Source of the DNA: Deltaproteobacteria bacterium
GTDB lineage: Bacteria; Desulfobacterota; Binatia; UBA9968
Assembly: GCA_009692615.1 (NCBI GenBank)
Contig: SHYW01000015.1
Span: forward strand, 1-60,548
DNA length: 60,548 nt
Direction of reading: 5' to 3'
Both the position numbers and the translations under genes were made by a program. This document shows positions 54,661-60,548 of the stretch, one piece after another. Every line of letters starts with the position of its first letter. The stretch's first letter is position 1. The notes beneath the pieces are model-generated. The model worked only from the letters and a program-made list of their open reading frames with translations, did not search any database and was not told the DNA's origin.

Positions 54661-56253
54661 TTAGGATTTCTTTTGTTTCAAATCCTGCAAAATTTCTTTG
54701 GCGGCATAATATCCCGGCAAACCAGTAATGCCGCCGCCGGGATGGCTGCCCGAGCCGCAGAGAAAAAGTTTGTCGATTGGCGTGTGGTAGCGCGCCCAGC
54801 CGGGCAGCGGGCGCATGAAAAAAATTTGATCCAACGCTAACTCGGCGTGATAGACGTGGCCTTCGGTCATTCCGTAAATCTGTTCGAGATCGAGGGGCGT
54901 TAAAACTTGGCGGTGCAGGATCGAGTTCTTGAAACCCGGTGCATACGCTTCGATCAAGTTTACAACCGTATCGCCAAGCGCGTCGCGCTGTTTGTTCCAG
55001 TTTCCTTCACGCAAATGATAGGGCGCCGATTGCATCCAGACCGACATGACATGCTTGCCGGCGGGCGCAAGCGATGGGTCGGCGAGCGATGGAATTGTGA
55101 TTTCCAAAAACGGCTGCTGGGAATATCTGCCGTATTTGGCGTCATCGGCGGCGCGCTCTAGATATTCGATTGCCGGGCCGATGTGAATGATGCCGCCGAG
55201 CTGTGCTGCTTGTGCCGTGGACGATTTGAAATTCGGCAAGGCGTCGAGCGCGAGATTTACTTTCGCCACGGTGCCGCGGGCGCGAATGTTTTTCACTTGC
55301 AGTAAAAAATGCGGATCGACGTAGGTCGGTTCGACCAGTTTTAGAAAAGTTTTTTTGACATCGGTGCTGGAAATTATCACATCGGCGGTAAATTCAGTTC
55401 CGTTCGCGAGCACGACGCCCGAGGCAGCGCCGTCTTTGGTCGTGACGGTTTTGACCTCGGTGTCGGTGCGAATCTCCGCGCCATTTTGCTGGGCCGCAAG
55501 AGACAGCGCGTGGGAGATGCGGCCGATGCCGCCGCGGACAAAACCGTCGCTGCGAAAGGCGCCGGTGGCGGCGCCGATTTGATGATGCAAGAAATTGTAA
55601 GCCGTGCCTTGTTGGCGCGGTCCGACGAAGGATGCGAGCATGGAACTCGCCGCGATGGCGGCTTTGAGCGCTTCGCTCTCGAACCATTCGTCGAGAAAGT
55701 CGGACATGCTCATGGGCAAGACGCGCAAAAACTCGTACATCTCCTTTTTGCCCAGGCGATGAAATTTCCACGCCGCTTTGATCAGTTCCATCGGGTTGAA
55801 TTCACCCGGCGTGGCGCGGTCGGGGAGGGGTAAGGAATAAAGCGTCAGAAGAAAGCCGGACAATTTTTTTGTCAGCGCGCAAAACTCGCCGTACTTTTCC
55901 GCATCGCACTGGGAATGGCGGCGGATTTCCTCGATGGCTTTCGCTGGATCGCGCGGAATGACGAGCGCGTTGCCGGTGAGACTCGGCGCAAACATTAACG
56001 GATCGAGGGGCAGAAACTCCAGGCCGTGCTTTTGCAGATTGAGACCTGCAACAATTGCCGGCGCAAACGAACCGGCGAGATGGGCGCAGGTAGCGTACTT
56101 GAACCCAGCAAAGATTTCTTCGCTGGCGGCGCTGCCGCCGATCACCGGACGGCGCTCCAAGACCAAGATTTTTTTCCCAGCCTTGGCCAGATAGGCCGCG
56201 GTCACCAGGCTGTTGTGGCCGGCGCCGATGATGATCGCGTCGTATTTTGCCAC
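54661..56253 (-). CDS. FAD-dependent oxidoreductase, PYROXD2/phytoene-desaturase-like (B)
   Basis: A 530-residue flavoprotein. FAD motif IIIGAGHNSLVTAAYLAKAG has Ser where the third Gly of GxGxxG is usual, while the upstream paralogue keeps it. VLERRPVIGGSAASEE follows, and CGSGSHPGGGITGLPG near the C-terminus contacts FAD. Start is GTG 56253, 5 bp after the upstream stop, with AAAGGAG upstream; the frame extension to 56493 overlaps the neighbouring gene and is rejected. Likely oxidises a C-C or C-N bond. Not a carotenoid enzyme on present context. Confidence 0.85.
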   Translation of the reverse strand: MAKYDAIIIGAGHNSLVTAAYLAKAGKKILVLERRPVIGGSAASEEIFAGFKYATCAHLAGSFAPAIVAGLNLQKHGLEFLPLDPLMFAPSLTGNALVIPRDPAKAIEEIRRHSQCDAEKYGEFCALTKKLSGFLLTLYSLPLPDRATPGEFNPMELIKAAWKFHRLGKKEMYEFLRVLPMSMSDFLDEWFESEALKAAIAASSMLASFVGPRQQGTAYNFLHHQIGAATGAFRSDGFVRGGIGRISHALSLAAQQNGAEIRTDTEVKTVTTKDGAASGVVLANGTEFTADVIISSTDVKKTFLKLVEPTYVDPHFLLQVKNIRARGTVAKVNLALDALPNFKSSTAQAAQLGGIIHIGPAIEYLERAADDAKYGRYSQQPFLEITIPSLADPSLAPAGKHVMSVWMQSAPYHLREGNWNKQRDALGDTVVNLIEAYAPGFKNSILHRQVLTPLDLEQIYGMTEGHVYHAELALDQIFFMRPLPGWARYHTPIDKLFLCGSGSHPGGGITGLPGYYAAKEILQDLKQKKS

Positions 56254-56258
56254 GGTGG

Positions 56259-57851
56259 TTAGCGAAAACTCCTTTGGCTGTCTTTGAGAATTTCCAGCGC
56301 TGCCAATCTTCCCGACGCCGCCATGACGCCGCCGCCCGGATGGGTGCAGGCGCCGCACATGTAGAGATTTTTTATCGGCGTGCGATATTTCGCCCAGCCG
56401 GCTACTGGACGCAAGAAAAATAATTGGTCGAGGGTGAGCTCGCCCTGAAAAATATTTCCTTCGGTCAAGCCGAATTCTTGCTCCAGATCCCACGGCGTGA
56501 CCACTTGGCGGTGCAAAATAATATCTTTCATATTCGGCGCGTATTCGCTCAAGGTATCGATGACGGCGTCGCCCAGCGCGTCGCGTTTTTCCGGCCAGGT
56601 GCCAGATTTTAAATGATACGGCGCGTACTGCACGAAGATCGACATCACATGTTTTCCCGGCGGCGCCATGGATGGATCGAGCATCGACGGCAAAATGATG
56701 TCCATGTAGGGCCGGCGCGAAAAATCGCCGTACTTGGCATCGTCGTAGGCGCGCTCGATGTAGTCCAGGCTCGGGCTGATGGAAATCGCGCCGGCGAGAT
56801 GCGGGCCGTTGCCGGGCATGGCGGTGAAATTGGGCAGCGCGTCGAGGGATAAATTAACTTTTGCCGACGAGCCGCGGATTTTGAAATTTTGCACCTGCTT
56901 GGTAAATCCCGCATCGAGGTGCTGGCTGTCGATCATTTTCAAAAACGTCCGCTTGGGATCGACGCTGGAGACGATGACTTTGGCTTGGATTTCCTCGCCC
57001 GATTGCAGAACAACGCCGTGGGCTTTGCCCTTCTTGATCAACACTTGATCGACCGCGGCTTCGGTTCTGATCTCCGCGCCGTGGTGGCGCGCCGCCTCGG
57101 CGATCACTCGGCTGATCGATCCGGTGCCGCCGCGGGCGAAACCCCACGAGCGAAACGCGCCGTCGAGCTCGCCCATGTAGTGATGCAGCAGCACGTACGC
57201 CGTGCCGGGCGAGCGCGGTCCCATGAAGGTGCCGATGATGCCGCTCGCCGACATGGTCGCTTTGAGTACGTCGGTGTCGAACCATTCGTCGAGAAAGTCC
57301 GCCGAGCTCATGGTCATGAGTTTGGTGAGATCGTACAACAGTTTTTCACCCAGGCCGCGAAAATGGTTGCCCACCGTGGCCAGGCCGAAAAGATCTTTTG
57401 GCTTCCAGGTCGTCGGTTCCGGCGGAATCATGCCGAGCAGGGGCTTTACCGCCATCGCCATCTGCACCATCAGCTGGCCGTATTGTTCGTAGGCCTCGGC
57501 ATCGGTGGTCGAGTGGCGCGCGATCTCGCGCCGGGTGCGGGCGTGGTCGCCGCAGCGGAAAAGATAATCCCCGTCGGGCATCGGCGTGAAGGTGCTGTCC
57601 AAGGGAATGATTTCGAGATCGTATTTCGGCAGTTCGAGATCGCGGATGACTTCGGGGCGGAGCAAGCTCACGACATAGGAACAGACCGAATATTTAAATC
57701 CGGGATAGAGTTCTTCGGTCACCGCCGCGCCGCCGAGCAGGTGGCGCCGTTCGAGGACGAGGACTTTCTTGCCGGCTTTGGCCAAATAGGCGGCGCTGGT
57801 CAGACCGTTGTGGCCGCCGCCGATGATGATCGCGTCAAATTGGTTTCGCAT
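56259..57851 (-). CDS. FAD-dependent oxidoreductase, PYROXD2/phytoene-desaturase-like (A)
   Basis: A 530-residue flavoprotein, equal in length to gene B. FAD motif IIIGGGHNGLTSAAYLAKAG (9-28), VLERRHLLGGAAVTEE, and CGACTHPGGGVMAASGRLAA near the end. EWFDTDVLKATMSASGIIGT and PRSPGTAYVLLHHYMGE are also conserved in B. First gene of the operon. Human PYROXD2 is the nearest named relative. The start of the gene is 257 bp from the divergent GcvT-like gene. Confidence 0.85.
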   Translation of the reverse strand: MRNQFDAIIIGGGHNGLTSAAYLAKAGKKVLVLERRHLLGGAAVTEELYPGFKYSVCSYVVSLLRPEVIRDLELPKYDLEIIPLDSTFTPMPDGDYLFRCGDHARTRREIARHSTTDAEAYEQYGQLMVQMAMAVKPLLGMIPPEPTTWKPKDLFGLATVGNHFRGLGEKLLYDLTKLMTMSSADFLDEWFDTDVLKATMSASGIIGTFMGPRSPGTAYVLLHHYMGELDGAFRSWGFARGGTGSISRVIAEAARHHGAEIRTEAAVDQVLIKKGKAHGVVLQSGEEIQAKVIVSSVDPKRTFLKMIDSQHLDAGFTKQVQNFKIRGSSAKVNLSLDALPNFTAMPGNGPHLAGAISISPSLDYIERAYDDAKYGDFSRRPYMDIILPSMLDPSMAPPGKHVMSIFVQYAPYHLKSGTWPEKRDALGDAVIDTLSEYAPNMKDIILHRQVVTPWDLEQEFGLTEGNIFQGELTLDQLFFLRPVAGWAKYRTPIKNLYMCGACTHPGGGVMAASGRLAALEILKDSQRSFR

Positions 57852-57988
57852 CTCGATGATTTGCTTAAAGCCGCATATTTGGTAATTTCGACCGGGAAGT
57901 CAACGAGACAGTGCGGCTGAGCCGCAATCAATGGGAAGAAGAGATTAACCGCAAAAAGCGCAAAGGGCGTAGAAAAGAATCCGAATTT

Positions 57989-58015
57989 GTAGGGGCGACC
58001 GGCTGGTCGCCCTTC
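57989..58015. repeat. GTAGGGGCG-type hairpin
   Basis: GTAGGGGCGACCGGCTGGTC then GCCCTTC; core GACCGGCTGGTC. It is preceded by GAATCCGAATTT, as at 23771. A separate AATCCAAAATCGAAAATCC repeat lies at 58079-58102, just before the GcvT-like start. Confidence 0.75.
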
Positions 58016-58108
58016 TTTGCCGCACGGAAAGTTTTCAATGTACTGATGCAGTGTGGAGCCGGCGAGACCGTTTCCGTCAATCCAAAATCGAAAATCCAAA
58101 ATAACAAG

Positions 58109-59302
58109 ATGCCCATCGGAACGCCATTTCACTCGCGAACTTCGGCCCTTTGCGCCAGTCACAACTGGCGGACATGGTCGGGATACTTTGTCGCCGGCTG
58201 CTACGACGTGATGCACGACTACGAGTATCATGCGATCCGCAACAGCGCCGGGCTGATCGATGTCTCGCCGCTCTATAAATACGACGTGCGCGGCAAGGAC
58301 GCGCTCAAATTGGTCAATCGGGTGATCACCCGGGACGCGGCCAAGTGCGCCGTCGGTCAGGCGCTTTACGCGTGTCTGTGCGAAGACGATGGCGCGGTGA
58401 TTCAAGATGGCACGGTGTTTCGTTTGGCTGAGGATCATTTTCGTTTTCACTTGGCCGACCCGAGTTTACGTTGGCTAAAGCTCAATGCCGTCGGTCTCGA
58501 CTTGTCGATCCAGGAAGTTTCCGAGCGCATCGCCGCCCTGGCGCTGCAAGGGCCCAATGCGCGAAAAATCCTTGCCCAAGTATTCGATGCGGAGTTGAGC
58601 CAGCTAAAATTCTTTCGCTTCACGGCGGGGAAAATTCTGGACGTGCCGCTAATCGTTTCGCGCACCGGCTACACCGGCGATCTCGGCTACGAACTATGGT
58701 TTGACGCGCAACACGCCGAACGGATTTGGGACGCTTTGATGGCCGCGGGTGAATCGTTCGGTATCAAGGCGACCGGGATTTTGGCGCTCGATGTGTCGCG
58801 GCTTGAGGCCGGGTTCATTCTCTTGGAAGTCGACTACATCGGCGCTGAGAAGGCGCTGATCGCGACGCAACGCTATTCGCCATTTGAAATCGCTCTCGGT
58901 TGGACCGTCGATCTGCAAAAGGATCATTTCGTCGGCGCTAAGGCGCTGCGCCAAGCGCAGCAAGCCGGTCCGGCGCGCCAGATTGTCGGACTGGAAATCG
59001 TTCTCGACGACTACGAGTATCTTTACAAACAGGCCGGCTTGGCGCCGCAATATCCGCTGGCGGCGTGGCGCGGCGGCGTGCCGGTGTACAAAGACGATCG
59101 CCAAGTCGGCCATGCCACCACCGGCGCCTGGTCGCCGACCTTAAAAAAATATCTCGCGCTGGCGACTATTGAAAAAGGTTTAGCTGAGCCGGGTACCAAG
59201 CTCGATTTGGAAGTGACCGTTGAATACGCGCGCAAGCAAACCGGCGTGACGGTGGTTAAGACGCCGTTTTTCGACCCAGCGCGCAAGCGCGCCATCGCAT
59301 AA
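58109..59302 (+). CDS. Aminomethyltransferase (GcvT)-family protein
   Basis: A 397-residue folate-binding-fold protein. VSRTGYTGDLGYELWF is the GcvT Arg-x-Gly-Tyr-Thr-Gly signature, and AIRNSAGLIDVSPLYKYDV the N-terminal one. The I-D-D catalytic motif reads IQDGTVFRL, with the first Asp as Gln. It has an unusual insert (GLEIVLDDYEYLYKQAGLAP) ahead of the C-terminal barrel. No glycine-cleavage genes (gcvP, gcvH) are present, so it is not a bona fide T protein; demethylases of this fold use tetrahydrofolate. ATG 58109 is the start in frame with the first conserved block. Confidence 0.8.
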   Translation: MPIGTPFHSRTSALCASHNWRTWSGYFVAGCYDVMHDYEYHAIRNSAGLIDVSPLYKYDVRGKDALKLVNRVITRDAAKCAVGQALYACLCEDDGAVIQDGTVFRLAEDHFRFHLADPSLRWLKLNAVGLDLSIQEVSERIAALALQGPNARKILAQVFDAELSQLKFFRFTAGKILDVPLIVSRTGYTGDLGYELWFDAQHAERIWDALMAAGESFGIKATGILALDVSRLEAGFILLEVDYIGAEKALIATQRYSPFEIALGWTVDLQKDHFVGAKALRQAQQAGPARQIVGLEIVLDDYEYLYKQAGLAPQYPLAAWRGGVPVYKDDRQVGHATTGAWSPTLKKYLALATIEKGLAEPGTKLDLEVTVEYARKQTGVTVVKTPFFDPARKRAIA

Positions 59303-59312
59303 TCGCCAACCT

Positions 59313-60074
59313 CTATCGCACCGGCCGAATCGCCACGTTGCGGCTCGCCAGATATTTTTTGCACTCGCCGATGGAATATTCGCGAAAGTGAAAGATCGAC
59401 GCGGCCAGCGCCGCGCTGGCGTTACCTTCGGTTAATCCCTCATAGATATGTTCGAGGTTGCCGACGCCGCCCGAAGCGATCACTGGAATTCCCACGCTGT
59501 CGGCAATCGCCCGCGTCAGCGGTAAATCATAACCGGCTTTGGTGCCGTCGCGGTCCATGCTGGTGAGCAAGATTTCACCGGCACCATTTTTTTCCATGCG
59601 CCGCGCCCATTCGATGGCGTCAATTCTAGTAGCGTTTCTTCCGCCGTGGGTAAAAACTTCCCAGTGGTCGGCGACCCGCTTGGCGTCGATGGCGACGACG
59701 ATGCATTGGCTGCCGTAGGTTTCCGCCGCTTCGCGGACGAACTCCGGGCGATTGACCGCGCCGGTGTTGATCGAAACCTTGTCGGCGCCGGCTTGCAAGA
59801 GCGCGCGAATGTCTTCGAGCTTATTGATGCCGCCGCCGACCGTGAGCGGCATGAATACTTGTTCCGCTGTGCGCGCCACGACATCGAGAATGATACCGCG
59901 ATTTTCGTGCGATGCGGTGATGTCGAGATAGCACAGTTCGTCGGCGCCTTCGAGGTCGTAAACTCGGGCTATCTCCACCGGGTCGCCGGCGTCGCGCAGG
60001 CCGATAAACTTGACCCCTTTAACGACACGCCCGGCTTTGACATCCAGGCAGGGAATGATTCGTTTGGCGAGCAT
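59313..60074 (-). CDS. hisF: Imidazole glycerol phosphate synthase cyclase subunit HisF
   Basis: A 253-residue TIM-barrel enzyme of histidine synthesis. It uses ammonia from HisH to form IGP and [20 protein letters not shown] carries the catalytic Asp11-equivalent, and VVAIDAKRV carries the second. MPLTVGGGI and [10 protein letters not shown] bind phosphate. ATG 60074 is chosen; the frame runs 14 codons further. It is convergent with the GcvT-like gene, 10 bp apart. No other his gene is in view. AICAR links it by metabolite to the ZTP riboswitch. Confidence 0.95.
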   Translation of the reverse strand: MLAKRIIPCLDVKAGRVVKGVKFIGLRDAGDPVEIARVYDLEGADELCYLDITASHENRGIILDVVARTAEQVFMPLTVGGGINKLEDIRALLQAGADKVSINTGAVNRPEFVREAAETYGSQCIVVAIDAKRVADHWEVFTHGGRNATRIDAIEWARRMEKNGAGEILLTSMDRDGTKAGYDLPLTRAIADSVGIPVIASGGVGNLEHIYEGLTEGNASAALAASIFHFREYSIGECKKYLASRNVAIRPVR

Positions 60075-60241
60075 GATTGAGTTAATCTTTGCGGTTCCCG
60101 CCAGCATTACCAGCAAGTTTTAATCGGCTTTCTTAACGACCGAGTCAAATCCCTATCACACGCCGAAAACGAAGGTAAGCTCCCGATTGTATGCCACTTG
60201 TCCTATGATTAGGACTAAAACTTTAAGCCTGATTATTCGAT

Positions 60242-60257
60242 TTAACCAGTTGGTTAA
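60242..60257. promoter_or_regulatory. Perfect palindrome, possible operator
   Basis: TTAACCA-GT-TGGTTAA (60242-60257) lies about 66 bp ahead of a TTGACA box. Symmetry and position suit a regulator site for the exported-protein gene. Confidence 0.4.
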
Positions 60258-60322
60258 GTATGCTTTGACATACGAAAGACCTAAAAAGTTCAAAAAAATA
60301 TTTTTTGTATACAACTTTAGGC

Positions 60323-60351
60323 TTGACAGAATGTCGCCGTTGGGTTAAAAA
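60323..60351 (+). promoter_or_regulatory. Sigma70-type promoter
   Basis: TTGACA (60323-60328), then 17 bp, then TAAAAA (60346-60351): perfect -35 and 4/6 -10. It would serve the gene at 60412, whose AAAAGGGAGG and AAGGAGG sites (60387-60406) follow. Confidence 0.55.
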
Positions 60352-60411
60352 CTGTCGGAACTGGTACCAAGAGCTTAGTTAATTTAAAAGGGAGGCAAGA
60401 AGGAGGCAATG

Positions 60412-60548
60412 ATGACGAAGAGATATTTAGTAGGGAGCATGCTTGCTGCGTTCCTTTTGGCTGCGGGAACAGTTCAAGCCCAGGGCGTGGATCAAAAGAT
60501 CCAAACGTTGGAGCAGGAACTTTCACAGCTGAAAGAACAGCAGATCGA
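60412..60548 (+). CDS. Exported coiled-coil protein, partial (possible porin)
   Basis: The first 45 codons are present. A signal peptide (MTKRYLVGSMLAAFLLAAGT, then VQAQ) is followed by GVDQKIQTLEQELSQLKEQQ, a coiled coil like that at the N-terminus of many porins and OMP channels. AGGAGG (60401-60406) sits 5 bp before this ATG and 2 bp before an earlier in-frame ATG at 60409; I choose 60412. The class cannot be settled without the rest. Confidence 0.6.
   Translation, partial: MTKRYLVGSMLAAFLLAAGTVQAQGVDQKIQTLEQELSQLKEQQI

Noticed and set aside
56254-56493. N-terminal extension of the PYROXD2-like gene B to 56493
   Set aside because: It overlaps the end of gene A in another frame and has no family match; GTG 56253 gives the standard FAD-binding start.
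57911-58108. Upstream extension of the GcvT-like frame to 57911
   Set aside because: It runs through repeat DNA, including the GTAGGGGCG hairpin, and lacks family similarity.

Overview
The window looks like chromosomal DNA of a high-GC, free-living Gram-negative bacterium. Lipoproteins with lipoboxes, an OmpA-family protein, Bug-type periplasmic receptors, AddAB-type repair, YqjD/YqjE-type membrane proteins and RlmI all fit that. Many lone substrate-binding proteins, amidohydrolases, ornithine-cyclodeaminase-like proteins and MmgE/PrpD, with long metagenome-style dispersed repeats, suggest an uncultured deltaproteobacterial, Binatota-like or Rokubacteria-like lineage. That placement is inference from gene content; no rRNA or tRNA gene was seen.

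Layout. 1-135: edge of an insertion sequence. 200-2598: SH3/anchor protein, plsY and two duplicated glycine-zipper lipoproteins. 2764-5524: mrp, a MIP18-family protein and a MEMO1-family protein. 5706-10812: minus-strand set of two SDRs, an amidohydrolase, a zinc alcohol dehydrogenase and an NMT1-like binding protein. 10939-12232: relic DNA and an unknown gene. 12322-19590: a 3'-5' exonuclease and a coupled addB-addA pair. 19738-23694: ggt, a yqjD-yqjE-yqjK-like trio and a broken binding-protein gene. 23809-28172: promoter, ZTP-type riboswitch with terminator, class V aminotransferase, serA and purA. 28303-42291: catabolic island with HAD phosphatase, aldo/keto reductase, three ornithine-cyclodeaminase paralogues, two Bug receptors, a CBS protein, an MFS carrier, an AMDase-like enzyme, quinone oxidoreductase, cyclase and MmgE/PrpD. 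42338-49339: M23 peptidase, radC, rlmI, moaC, trxB, a BrnT-like module and a nuclease. 49451-57851: DUF5329 protein and a seven-gene minus-strand catabolic operon. 58109-60548: GcvT-like protein, hisF and the start of an exported coiled-coil protein.

How parts fit. The ZTP-type riboswitch probably raises serine synthesis, and so one-carbon supply, when ZMP/ZTP builds up; purA downstream may share the transcript. The 50062-57851 operon combines two PYROXD2-like flavoproteins, an FAH-fold pair in which one member has lost a metal ligand, a VOC protein, an isochorismatase-fold protein without the usual Cys, and a binding protein. With the divergent GcvT-like gene it is the best candidate for an undescribed pathway.

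The most striking non-genic feature is repeat load. At least eight short hairpins begin with GTAGGGGCG or its complement and have different but self-complementary cores; one lies in frame inside an SDR gene. Several other gaps hold inverted repeats whose arms are built of 7-9 bp tandem units. One repeat of the CCCCCTTT type appears to have become the N-terminus of the DUF5329 protein.
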